DNA of 30,486 bases, taken from contig JBBRMY010000015.1 in assembly GCA_038230595.1 (NCBI GenBank), forward strand, positions 1 through 30,486, read 5' to 3'. The notes under the pieces were generated by a model that worked only from the letters and a program-made list of their open reading frames with translations, searched no databases and was not told the DNA's origin. The stretch is from JBBRMY01 sp038230595. GTDB taxonomy: Bacteria; Bacteroidota; Ignavibacteria; Tepidaquicellales; Tepidaquicellaceae. Made by a program: the position numbers and the translations under genes. Below, piece after piece: positions 16,979-24,548 of the stretch; positions within the stretch are counted from its first letter, which is position 1; every line of letters starts with the position of its first letter.

Positions 16979-18073
16979 TTATTGTTCAAGCACTGAAAGA
17001 CACGTTTTAAAAACTTCATCAACTTTAATAGAATTGATGTCAGAACTGCTTCCCTGTATATAAGCATTTTGTTTCCCTAAAGGTGCCCATTCCCAACCAT
17101 TTGTCGGACCAAAAAGGGATACCGTTTTAGTATTTACAGCTCCTGAGACATGCATAGTCCCGGTATCATTAGTAACATACATATCCAGAGAATTGATTAT
17201 TGCAGCTATTATCCTGATATGCTTTCCGGAAACTACAGTGAAATCAATTTTCTTATGCATAAGAATATCTGATAAATGTCTGACCGTTTCCTCATCCATT
17301 GGACCGCTTGTTAACAGAAAATTACATTCATGCTTTTCATTCAGCTTTTCAATTAATTCTGCAAAATTTTCAACGGACCACCTGTTCTGAACTTTCCCTG
17401 CTCCCGGATGAAATCCTACGAGATATCTTTTGTGCAGGTGAAAATGCTTTTTAAAAAAAGCCTGCGCCTCTTTTTTTTCTTCTTCAGAAAGATGAAGATG
17501 AAGCTTTTCGATCTTATCATCAGCTAAACTTGCCCCTACCTGCTTTACGATATCAATATTCCTGGAAGCCTGATGCCGCTTTTCCTTGCTCCATTCAAAG
17601 TCATTTTTTATATCGAGAAGAAAATTATATTTATTTCTGATAGTTCCGTTATCTGAAACCCCGACTTTTATTTTAGGCTTTGCCATCGCATTGATGATAT
17701 GCGATGTTCTTGAAAATGAAACAGTTGACGGTACTATACCAATATCATATTTTTTTTGCTTCAATGTATTGTTAAAATTCCATAAGCTTAAAGGACCCGA
17801 TTTATTGTATAACAATATCTCATCAATATACTTCTCAGAAGGGGAGTCAAAGATACTGTTATTATCTTTTGAGCAGATAAGAGTTATATGGGAATTTATA
17901 AATTTATTTTTTAGCGCAGCGAATAATGGCAGGGAACATACCATATCTCCAAGCTGATTATGCTGTCTTACAACTAAAATATTTTTTACTTTTGCAGGGT
18001 CAATTGAGGATAATGCTGGAGTTGTTTCAGGTTTTAAAAATAAGTTATAGTAAAGCTTTATGAGGGATCTCAT
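16979..18073 (-). CDS. Glycosyltransferase family 9 (heptosyltransferase-like)
   Basis: 364 residues with the two Rossmann-like halves of GT9. The N-terminal half has VRQHNQLGDMVCSLPLFAALK (acceptor side, about 34-54); the C-terminal half has GFHPGAGKVQNRWSVENFAEL and YVTNDTGTMHVSGAV..VSLFGPTNGWEW, the nucleotide-sugar site. GT9 enzymes add heptose or related sugars to the inner core of lipopolysaccharide at the cytoplasmic face of the inner membrane. Which sugar cannot be told. Its ATG overlaps the stop of the 72-aa membrane protein gene (ATGA), implying translational coupling. Confidence 0.9.
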   Translation of the reverse strand: MRSLIKLYYNLFLKPETTPALSSIDPAKVKNILVVRQHNQLGDMVCSLPLFAALKNKFINSHITLICSKDNNSIFDSPSEKYIDEILLYNKSGPLSLWNFNNTLKQKKYDIGIVPSTVSFSRTSHIINAMAKPKIKVGVSDNGTIRNKYNFLLDIKNDFEWSKEKRHQASRNIDIVKQVGASLADDKIEKLHLHLSEEEKKEAQAFFKKHFHLHKRYLVGFHPGAGKVQNRWSVENFAELIEKLNEKHECNFLLTSGPMDEETVRHLSDILMHKKIDFTVVSGKHIRIIAAIINSLDMYVTNDTGTMHVSGAVNTKTVSLFGPTNGWEWAPLGKQNAYIQGSSSDINSIKVDEVFKTCLSVLEQ

Positions 18074-18288
18074 TTAAGCTCTTCAAATTTTGCATCCTCA
18101 ATTTTATCAGGATCATAAATTTTTCTCTTTGGCTCTTTTACATTAGTGCCGGCTTGTTGCTGTTGCTGGTCAGAATGCTGTCCCGGAGGGGTTAAGCTAT
18201 TTGCAACTTTTTTTAAAAACATCCTGAACAAAAATCTGACAGCCATTACTATTAAGACTACTATAATTAAAAGTTCAATAAATTTCAT
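18070..18288 (-). CDS. Small single-pass membrane protein (DUF4834-like)
   Basis: 72 residues. One membrane segment (about 5-24, ELLIIVVLIVMAVRFLFRMF) is followed by a basic, Gln-rich linker (SDQQQQQAG) and an acidic end (DPDKIEDAKFEELK). The layout of anchor, short basic segment and acidic terminus matches the small Bacteroidota family DUF4834; this is recognised by pattern only. It begins immediately after the deoxynucleoside kinase stop and overlaps the GT9 start, so it is certainly part of the operon. Function unknown. Confidence 0.7.
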   Translation of the reverse strand: MKFIELLIIVVLIVMAVRFLFRMFLKKVANSLTPPGQHSDQQQQQAGTNVKEPKRKIYDPDKIEDAKFEELK

Positions 18289-18948
18289 TTATTTATTAGC
18301 CGCCTTTTTCAATGAAGGATTAAAGTATGAAAAAGAAGCAGTATCTGTTCTGAAGATCTGTTCAACAAGATCATCCAGATCTTTTTTATTGTTAAGAAAA
18401 TCCGTTTCATCAGTATTTACTATCATAACTTTCGTTCCTTTAAATCTGAAAAAAAAGAAATCATAAGCCTCGTTAAGCTGAAGGATATAATCTTCTTTCA
18501 TCTCTCTTTCATATTCTCTGTCTCGGTGATGAATATTTCTCATCAGCCTGTCTACATTCGACTGCAAATACACAATTATATCCGGAGCAACAACCGTTCC
18601 TTCAATATGTGAAGCTATATTCTCATAAAGTTTAAGCTCAGCATCTTCAAGGTTCAGATAAGCAAATATCTTATCTTTTTCAAAAATGTAGTCTGCGACT
18701 ATATATTCATAAAACAGGTCAGGCTGCTTTAAAGTTTGCAATTGCTTGTACCTGCTTAATAAAAAAAATATCTGAGTGTGAAAAGCATACGCCTTGGGAT
18801 CGTGATAAAATCTGTCAAGGAATGGATTATCCTCAAAATTTTCAAGGATAAGCTTTGCGCTTAATCTCTCTGCGAGAAGCTTTGAAAGTGTTGTTTTGCC
18901 TGCTCCTATCACTCCTTCAACTGCAATATATTTGATCTTTTCTGACAA
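18289..18948 (-). CDS. Deoxynucleoside kinase family protein
   Basis: 219 residues, typical for the dCK/dGK/dAK family, which phosphorylates deoxynucleosides for salvage. The P-loop is GVIGAGKT (12-19). ENFEDNPFLDRFYHDPKAYAF matches the substrate-site region of bacterial enzymes, and RNIHHRDREYERE is the arginine-rich lid; QTDIFFLLSRYKQ-like helix sequence (QIFFLLSRYKQL) is present. The start is TTG at 18948, since no ATG lies before the P-loop. It follows folK by 13 nt; folK next to a deoxynucleoside kinase is a frequent arrangement in Bacteroidota. Preferred nucleoside not determined. Confidence 0.9.
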   Translation of the reverse strand: MSEKIKYIAVEGVIGAGKTTLSKLLAERLSAKLILENFEDNPFLDRFYHDPKAYAFHTQIFFLLSRYKQLQTLKQPDLFYEYIVADYIFEKDKIFAYLNLEDAELKLYENIASHIEGTVVAPDIIVYLQSNVDRLMRNIHHRDREYEREMKEDYILQLNEAYDFFFFRFKGTKVMIVNTDETDFLNNKKDLDDLVEQIFRTDTASFSYFNPSLKKAANK

Positions 18949-18961
18949 GAAGTGTTAAAAA

Positions 18962-19444
18962 TTAAAATTTGTAAACATTCAGTTTATCATTCGATTCCTG
19001 AAGAAGATCTTTTATTGGCTTTTCGAAGACCGGATGAATAAAGTCAGGATCGATCTCATTTAATGGGATCAGTACGAAATTCCGTTCAGCAATTCTTGCA
19101 TGAGGTATTGTTATCTTATCGTCTTCATAAATAATACTATCGTAAAATAAAATATCGATATCAATTTTTCTTGCAGACCATTTTTCAGTGCTTTCTCTGC
19201 CAAGCTCAGCTTCTATTTTCTTTATCTTATTAAAAAATAAAGCCGGATCTATCTCAGTTTCTATTTTAACAGCACAGTTGAGATAGAGCTCCTGATCAGT
19301 TACACCCCATGGCTCTGTTTCATATACTGCAGATGAGGTTACAAATGTAACTCCATCGATCCCGGAAATTTTCTGAATAGCAGAATTTATATAGAGCTGC
19401 CTGTCTCCTATATTTGAGCCAAGACCTAAAAGAACTGTGTGCAT
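18962..19444 (-). CDS. folK: 6-hydroxymethyl-7,8-dihydropterin pyrophosphokinase (HPPK)
   Basis: 160 residues, normal length for FolK, which transfers pyrophosphate from ATP to 6-hydroxymethyl-dihydropterin in folate synthesis. Conserved elements are LGLGSNIGDRQ at the N-terminus, SAVYETEPWGVTDQELYLNCAV, the catalytic segment KWSARKIDIDILFYD with two metal-binding aspartates, and IPHARIAERNFVLIPLNEI. ATG start. It overlaps the folB stop by one base (TAATG), so FolB and FolK, consecutive enzymes of the pathway, are probably made together. Confidence 0.96.
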   Translation of the reverse strand: MHTVLLGLGSNIGDRQLYINSAIQKISGIDGVTFVTSSAVYETEPWGVTDQELYLNCAVKIETEIDPALFFNKIKKIEAELGRESTEKWSARKIDIDILFYDSIIYEDDKITIPHARIAERNFVLIPLNEIDPDFIHPVFEKPIKDLLQESNDKLNVYKF

Positions 19445-19803
19445 TACCTGTAATACTCTTTAATTATTTCTACGGAATCGATTATACCAAGAGGGGCATT
19501 CGGTTTTCTGATGCTTACTTCAACTGCGCTTACTAAACTAAAATTTTCAAGGATTGCATTTCCAATTCTGCTATTAATAGTCTCTATTAAATTGAATTTC
19601 TCCTTGTGGAAAAGCTCCTTTATAAGATTATATACTTCCAGATAATTTACAGTTGATTCAAGCTTGTCTTGATTTAGCTTTTCCTCATCAGTATCACATT
19701 CCATTTCAATATCAACTTCAAACTGATTGCCATATTCTTTTTCATACTCAAGAACTCCATGGTAAGCATAGAACAGAACGTTATTTATTCTGATTATTGT
19801 CAA
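19444..19803 (-). CDS. folB: Dihydroneopterin aldolase
   Basis: 119 residues, one FolB domain. The enzyme splits 7,8-dihydroneopterin to 6-hydroxymethyl-dihydropterin and glycolaldehyde, the step before FolK. Conserved features are FYAYHGVLEYEKEYGNQFEVD (about 12-32, with the pterin-binding residues), LESTVNYLEVYNLIKE, NLIETINSRIGNAI and IRKPNAPLG near the C-terminus with the catalytic lysine. The start is TTG at 19803 (reads MTIIRINNVLFYAYHG); no ATG is available upstream of the conserved core. It lies 18 nt after sucD. Confidence 0.94.
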   Translation of the reverse strand: MTIIRINNVLFYAYHGVLEYEKEYGNQFEVDIEMECDTDEEKLNQDKLESTVNYLEVYNLIKELFHKEKFNLIETINSRIGNAILENFSLVSAVEVSIRKPNAPLGIIDSVEIIKEYYR

Positions 19804-19821
19804 CTTATATGTATTAAATAA

Positions 19822-20925
19822 TTATTTCTTTTTCTTTGCAGCTACTTTCTTCACAACTATTTTCTTCTTTGGCGCGGTTTTTTTGGAAACTGTTTTTACT
19901 TTAGCTGATTTCTTTACAGGTTTTTTAGATACAAGCTTTGATGAACTTTTAGCTGCAGATTTCTTTGGTACAGTTTTTTTAACAGTTTTAGAAGCTGAAC
20001 TTTTAGCTTTTGCTTTATCTAATGCATTCTTAACCGTGATACCAATATCTGCGGGAGAATCTACTATTATTATTCCGCATTTCTTCATAACATCAAGCTT
20101 TTCTTCGGCAGTACCTTTTCCGCCTGAAATAATTGCTCCTGCATGACCCATTCTTCTTCCCGGAGGCGCAGTTTTACCTGCAATAAATCCGATGACAGGC
20201 TTCTTTGCATTTTTCTTTATCCATAATGCTGCTTCTTCTTCCGCGCTTCCACCGATCTCTCCGATCATCATAATTGCATGAGTGTTTGGATCTTCGTTGA
20301 ATAATTTTACAGCATCAATAAATCTTGTTCCGATAATAGGATCACCGCCAATACCTATACAGGTAGACTGACCCAAACCTAAATTTGTTAACTGGAAAAC
20401 TGCTTCATAAGTAAGCGTTCCACTTCTTGAAATAACACCAACATTTCCCTTAAGATGAATGAACCCGGGCATTATACCTATTTTACATTCGTCAGGAGTT
20501 ATAATTCCCGGACAATTTGGTCCAATGAATCTGACTGCTCTTCCGTCTCTGTTCTTCGCCTGAACATAATCATAAACTCTTATCATGTCATTTACAGGAA
20601 TTCCTTCTGTAATGCAAACAACTACGTCGATACCTGCATCAACTGCTTCTAGTATTGCATCGGCAGCAAAAGGTGCCGGCACAAAAATGCAAGATGCATC
20701 AGCTTTTGTTTCTCTTACGGCTTCAGCTACAGTATCAAATACCGGTACCGGTCTTTTGAACATATCATTATCTTTTCCTTCGTATCTGCTTCCGCCTTTA
20801 CCCGGAGTTACTCCCGCAACAACATTTGTTCCATATGCCAGCATTTGTGAAGAGTGAAATGTCCCTTCGCCTCCTGTTATTCCCTGTACTACAACTCTTG
20901 TATTCTTGTTTACTAAAATGCTCAT
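19822..20925 (-). CDS. sucD: Succinyl-CoA synthetase alpha subunit with lysine-rich C-terminal tail
   Basis: The first about 303 residues are a standard SucD: N-terminal CoA-binding domain (QGITGGEGTFHSSQMLAYG, GVTPGKGG), then the ligase domain with GNCPGIITP-like PNCPGIITP (136-144) and the phosphohistidine His261 in MGHAGAIISGGKG. It converts succinyl-CoA, ADP or GDP and phosphate to succinate, CoA and ATP or GTP, with SucC. The normal enzyme ends near here (about 290 residues), but this chain continues for about 64 residues (304-367) of Lys, Ala, Ser, Val and Thr, with about 27 lysines (SKLVSKKPVKKSAKV and similar), ending KKVAAKKKK. No sucC is in the window. ATG start, 19 nt after the lipoprotein gene. 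Confidence 0.95.
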   Translation of the reverse strand: MSILVNKNTRVVVQGITGGEGTFHSSQMLAYGTNVVAGVTPGKGGSRYEGKDNDMFKRPVPVFDTVAEAVRETKADASCIFVPAPFAADAILEAVDAGIDVVVCITEGIPVNDMIRVYDYVQAKNRDGRAVRFIGPNCPGIITPDECKIGIMPGFIHLKGNVGVISRSGTLTYEAVFQLTNLGLGQSTCIGIGGDPIIGTRFIDAVKLFNEDPNTHAIMMIGEIGGSAEEEAALWIKKNAKKPVIGFIAGKTAPPGRRMGHAGAIISGGKGTAEEKLDVMKKCGIIIVDSPADIGITVKNALDKAKAKSSASKTVKKTVPKKSAAKSSSKLVSKKPVKKSAKVKTVSKKTAPKKKIVVKKVAAKKKK

Positions 20926-20944
20926 TAATATTTTTTATTTTTAT

Positions 20945-21616
20945 TTAATTCTTTTTTACAGTATTACCTTTGATTTTCCATTTACCATCTTTATCAGCAA
21001 CGAGATTATAAGTTACGGTCAAATCCGATTCCACATCCTTATCTTTTACTTTATCTACTTTCTTTATCTTAACTTTTACCGTCGCATTGTTACCGCTTTG
21101 AGAAACCAATTCCGGCTCCGTTACTACTACAAACTTCTTAGTATTTTTATAATTGCTTTTAAATTTTTCAGTTGTTGAGCCTGTCCATGCATCATTTGCA
21201 TTCTTCATATTCTTGTCAAAGCTTCCGTCACCTGATGTTCCTCTCTTAATGAATTCGAGATAATCTTTTATTGCAGTTTTTGGATTCCCGAATTTTGCAT
21301 TCAGCTCTTTGGTTTTTTCTGTGAATTTCTTGTTATCTTTTTTTACTTCTTTAGTCTTAATCTTAACAGTATCACCCAGGGTAACTACTTTTTTATTGGT
21401 AATAGTATCAGGTTGACCTTTAGTCTTATTCAGTTCTTCCTGCTTTAACCTGTCAAATTCTTCCTTTTCTTTCTTTTGTTTTTCAATATCAGCAGAAGAT
21501 TCCTGCTGCGGCGGAGGTATAAAAGTCTGTTGCGGCTCTTCCTTTTTCTTGCAAGAGCTCAGAAGCATTCCGCATGTAAAAAGCATTACAAAAAGAATTA
21601 ATTTATTTTTAGTCAT
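20945..21616 (-). CDS. Lipoprotein with C-terminal NTF2-like (DUF4878-like) domain
   Basis: 223 residues. A lipoprotein signal peptide ends in lipobox LLSSC, with Cys22 as the lipidated residue, followed by KKKEEPQQ. Residues about 30-100 are charged and likely coiled or disordered (EKQKKEKEEFDRLKQEELNKTKG). The C-terminal 115 residues (AIKDYLEFIKRGTSGDG...VEVTYNLVADKDGKWKI pattern) resemble the small NTF2/cystatin-like domain of bacterial lipoproteins, with a final KWKIKGNTVKK strand. Not a named family that I can be sure of. ATG start; it precedes sucD by 19 nt. Confidence 0.75.
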   Translation of the reverse strand: MTKNKLILFVMLFTCGMLLSSCKKKEEPQQTFIPPPQQESSADIEKQKKEKEEFDRLKQEELNKTKGQPDTITNKKVVTLGDTVKIKTKEVKKDNKKFTEKTKELNAKFGNPKTAIKDYLEFIKRGTSGDGSFDKNMKNANDAWTGSTTEKFKSNYKNTKKFVVVTEPELVSQSGNNATVKVKIKKVDKVKDKDVESDLTVTYNLVADKDGKWKIKGNTVKKN

Positions 21617-21648
21617 TATTTTTGATGTCGTTTTAAGATCGATGTGGT

Positions 21649-21756
21649 TTAATGCTGATGCTTTTTCTTTTTATCATAAATGAACATGGGAGCAAGAGAA
21701 AGTAGAAGTATAACTATCGAAATTGAAAATGAAATAATTATTAATTTTAAGCTCAT
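21649..21756 (-). CDS. Possible 35-residue single-pass membrane peptide
   Basis: Short ATG-started frame of 36 codons. It reads a hydrophobic segment SLKLIIISFSISIVILLLSL, then APMFIYDKKKKHQH and a TAA stop, so a membrane helix with a basic cytoplasmic end (positive-inside) and no signal cleavage. It ends 32 nt before the lipoprotein gene on the same strand. No strong ribosome-binding site is visible. Chance is possible at this length, but the composition is that of a small membrane protein. Confidence 0.45.
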   Translation of the reverse strand: MSLKLIIISFSISIVILLLSLAPMFIYDKKKKHQH

Positions 21757-21902
21757 AGGGATCTTTATATTGGTTTTATTAAGATACTAAAATTGAAACA
21801 ATTGTTTAATTACAAAATAAGGAAGGAGCAGAAAGAAAAGCAGATAGAGAAGCAGTTATTTGAACAAGATAACAATGCAAAATCTTTCGCAAGTTAGTAT
21901 AT

Positions 21903-23051
21903 TCAGAATCCGGTCTGATCAAGCTTAGGGAATGCATTCACTTTTAGCGTATCCCCATTATAATAATCTTTAACATCTGCATTAATATACTGCAGATATC
22001 CCATTAACCCTATCATCGCAGCATTATCTGTGCTTAAGCTTAGGTCAGGAAAATATATATTATAACCGCTCTTTTTTAATCCCAGAAATTTATTTCTCAA
22101 TCCGGAATTTGCAGATACTCCGCCTGATAATGCTATCTCTTTTACACCGAATTCTTTTGCTGCTTTTAAAGTTTTTTTATATAAAATTTCCGTTATTGAG
22201 TCCTGGTATGAGGCGCAAATATCATTTATCAGTTCCGGATTTATGTTCTCATTTTTCAAACCTATCATTTTTGAATTCGGATCTATAAAATTAATTTCTT
22301 TCAGAAAATATAGCAGGGAAGTCTTTGAGCCTGAAAAAGAAAAATCATATCCTTTTTCTCCGATCATTGGAAGAGGGAATTTATGAAAATCCTTATTACC
22401 TTTCTGAGCCATCTTATCTATAAGCGGTCCTCCCGGATATCCAAGTCCAAGCATCTTAGCACCTTTATCAAAAGCTTCACCGGCTGCATCATCTACTGTT
22501 GAACCTAATATTTTATGCTTGAAAAGTCCTTCAACTAATATTAAAAGAGTATGCCCTCCTGAAACAATTAAGCCAAGAAATGGAAATTTTTCCGGCTGAG
22601 TTCTATTAAAATCACTTTCGCCACTTCGCGTAACCACGGGATCCCCGATAAAAGCATTCGGGGATGACAGTTTTATAGAATTCTTTTGAAGATCCACCAT
22701 ATTTGAATACAAATGGGACATAATATGATTTACCGGCACAAATGGCTTTCCTAAAGAAGCAGATAATGATCGGGCGAAGTTAAGTCCTACTAATAATGCT
22801 CCTATCAGCCCGGGTGTATTTGTAGCGCAGATTATATCTATTTCATTCAAAGAAATTCCGGAATCTTTTAAAGCTTTATCCGTTATAAATGTAATATTCC
22901 TCGTATGCTCTCTTGATGCAAGCTCGGGAACTACTCCTCCGAAATCTGTATGGAATAATTGAGATGATATTATATTGGATAATACCTTTTTATCTTTGAG
23001 AACTGCTGCAGAGGTTTCGTCGCAGGAAGTTTCAATTGCTAATGTGAACAT
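21903..23051 (-). CDS. tsaD: tRNA N6-threonylcarbamoyltransferase TsaD with in-frame repeat insertion
   Basis: 382 residues; TsaD is usually about 330-345. It transfers threonylcarbamoyl from TC-AMP to A37 of ANN-decoding tRNAs together with TsaB and TsaE. The core is intact: AIETSCDETSAAVL (5-18), GGVVPELASREH (38-49), the metal-binding His109 and His113 in NHIMSHLY, LIVSGGHTLLIL, DDAAGEAFDKGAKMLGLGYPGG and the C-terminal LSTDNAAMIG. Between HLYSNMVDL (114-121) and KFPFLG (155-160) there are about 33 extra residues; about 23 of them (128-150) are encoded by a palindromic repeat. The site is a loop after the metal-binding helix. ATG start. Confidence 0.95.
   Translation of the reverse strand: MFTLAIETSCDETSAAVLKDKKVLSNIISSQLFHTDFGGVVPELASREHTRNITFITDKALKDSGISLNEIDIICATNTPGLIGALLVGLNFARSLSASLGKPFVPVNHIMSHLYSNMVDLQKNSIKLSSPNAFIGDPVVTRSGESDFNRTQPEKFPFLGLIVSGGHTLLILVEGLFKHKILGSTVDDAAGEAFDKGAKMLGLGYPGGPLIDKMAQKGNKDFHKFPLPMIGEKGYDFSFSGSKTSLLYFLKEINFIDPNSKMIGLKNENINPELINDICASYQDSITEILYKKTLKAAKEFGVKEIALSGGVSANSGLRNKFLGLKKSGYNIYFPDLSLSTDNAAMIGLMGYLQYINADVKDYYNGDTLKVNAFPKLDQTGF
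22602..22670 (-). repeat. Palindromic repeat (family A) inserted in frame in tsaD
   Basis: ATCCCCGA (22641-22648) is the exact inverted repeat of TCGGGGAT (22658-22665), with a 9-nt loop TAAAAGCAT. The segment is GC-richer than the surrounding gene and encodes, on the minus strand, LSSPNAFIGDPVVTRSGESDF. A related decayed copy lies at 6022-6060 outside genes, which shows that this is a mobile or dispersed element rather than a native TsaD loop. The outer limits of the element are estimated. Confidence 0.8.
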
Positions 23052-23186
23052 TTACCGGATTTATATGTATAAGTATATTAAAGACTTCATTGTATTAAGG
23101 CAGCTATAAAATTAATTTAAGATACCGAATAAAAATAGTGAATAAAAAAACAGACAAATTTTCAAACTCCACTTCCAAATATAAAA

Positions 23187-23223
23187 CCCCCTCCTCTCTC
23201 AAGGAGGGGGCAGGGGGTGGTTA
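23187..23223. repeat. Palindromic repeat (family C) in the leader of an exported protein gene
   Basis: CCCCCTCC (23187-23194) is the perfect inverted repeat of GGAGGGGG (23203-23210), with an 8-nt loop TCTCTCAA, followed by CAGGGGGTGGTTA. It is strikingly GC-rich and resembles a repeat of this pattern common in other Bacteroidota genomes. It lies inside the extended reading frame upstream of ATG 23237, reading KTPSSLKEGAGGGYS. Confidence 0.7.
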
Positions 23224-23236
23224 TTCAACACCAAAC

Positions 23237-24535
23237 ATGGGTGAATCTATATTACTGAAATTAAAATTCCACTTAAGTTTTATCTTCCTTTTGGTTTTGA
23301 TAATCTCGGCTTCCTCCCATCTCTCAGCCCAGGTAAAGCTTCTCATTCCAATGGAGCTCGACCAGAAAGATCATCTTAAAGCTTATGGTATCTCATACCG
23401 CCGGCTTTTAAATAATAAAGAGGTTGACTGGCTTTTAAACTATCGGGGAGGCGCTTTTATGTTTGAATACAATAAAGAGCTTGCAGATGAATGTGATGCA
23501 AAAGGTGTTTCGTATGAACTTCTTTCCGGAACTCAAACAGCCCAGGTTTATGCAGATGTTAAAGACGAAAAAAACAACATGGATGTAGTCCGGCTTGAAA
23601 AGGTTGCTAAGATAGCAGTATATGTGCCGCCAAATGCTCTTCCATGGGATGATGCAGTGCAGCTTGTTCTGGATTATGCTGAGATTCCTTATGATAAATT
23701 ATGGGATGAAGAAGTACTTACAGGAAAATTAAAAGGTTATGACTGGCTTCATCTTCATCATGAAGATTTTACGGGTCAATATGGGAAATTCTTTGGCTCG
23801 TTCGGAGCAAGTCCTTGGTATATTGCTCAGAAAATGGTTAATGAAGCTATGGCAAAGAAGATGGGATATTCTAAAGTCTCTAAGTTAAAGCTTGCAGTTG
23901 TTAACCAGCTTCAGGAATACGTATCTAACGGAGGATTCTTATTTGCAATGTGCTCGGCAACCGATACATATGATATAGCTCTTGCAACAGCAAACACAGA
24001 TATCTGCGAAGCAATGTATGATGGTGACGCAGCTGATGAAAATGCAAACAGCAAGCTTGACTACAGCCATTGCCTTGCATTTGAGAATTTTAAGATTGAG
24101 CTGAACCCTTATATTTATGAGTATTCTACTATAGATGATACAGGTGATATAATTAATGTCGGCCAGAACAATGATTTTTTTAAGCTGATAGATTTTTCTG
24201 CAAAGACTGATCCTGTACCGACTATGCTTAACCAGTGCCACACTGCATTGCTCAGAGGATTTATGGGCCAGACAACAGGTTTCCTGAAAAAATATGTTAA
24301 AAAAGATATTACCATCCTTGCAATGAATGAAGGCACTGACTGGGTTAAGTACATGCATGGAAATTACGGAAAGGGAACTTTCACTTTGTACGGAGGGCAT
24401 GATCCCGAAGACTATCAGCATGCTGTCGGCGATCCGCCCACTGAGTTGAAGAATTTTAAAAACTCACCGGGATACAGACTGATATTAAACAATGTCCTTT
24501 TCCCAGCTGCAAAAAAGAAAAAGCTGAAAACGTAA
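23237..24535 (+). CDS. Conserved exported protein (often labelled 'asparagine synthetase B' in databases)
   Basis: 432 residues from ATG 23237. The signal peptide reads KLKFHLSFIFLLVLIISASS with cleavage near HLSAQ (after about residue 31). The mature start, LLIPMELDQKDHLKAYG, and the block WLLNYRGGAFMFEY are characteristic of an exported Bacteroidota family often carrying the label asparagine synthetase B, although I see no N-terminal Cys glutaminase or ATP pyrophosphatase motif, so that label is not supported. Further features: DWLHLHHEDFTGQYG, GGFLFAMCSATDTYDIAL and GTFTLYGGHDPEDYQH, the last suggesting a glutamine-amidotransferase-like (ThuA/BPL_N-type) fold. The frame is open from GTG 23138, adding 33 residues that include a palindromic repeat; I prefer 23237 because it puts the signal peptide at the N-terminus. 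Function unknown. Confidence 0.75.
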   Translation: MGESILLKLKFHLSFIFLLVLIISASSHLSAQVKLLIPMELDQKDHLKAYGISYRRLLNNKEVDWLLNYRGGAFMFEYNKELADECDAKGVSYELLSGTQTAQVYADVKDEKNNMDVVRLEKVAKIAVYVPPNALPWDDAVQLVLDYAEIPYDKLWDEEVLTGKLKGYDWLHLHHEDFTGQYGKFFGSFGASPWYIAQKMVNEAMAKKMGYSKVSKLKLAVVNQLQEYVSNGGFLFAMCSATDTYDIALATANTDICEAMYDGDAADENANSKLDYSHCLAFENFKIELNPYIYEYSTIDDTGDIINVGQNNDFFKLIDFSAKTDPVPTMLNQCHTALLRGFMGQTTGFLKKYVKKDITILAMNEGTDWVKYMHGNYGKGTFTLYGGHDPEDYQHAVGDPPTELKNFKNSPGYRLILNNVLFPAAKKKKLKT

Positions 24536-24548
24536 ATAATAATACTGT

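Noticed and set aside
19883..20146. Plus-strand frame opposite the sucD tail
   Set aside because: A shadow of the lysine-rich tail; AAA/AAG codons read as Phe and Leu on the other strand.
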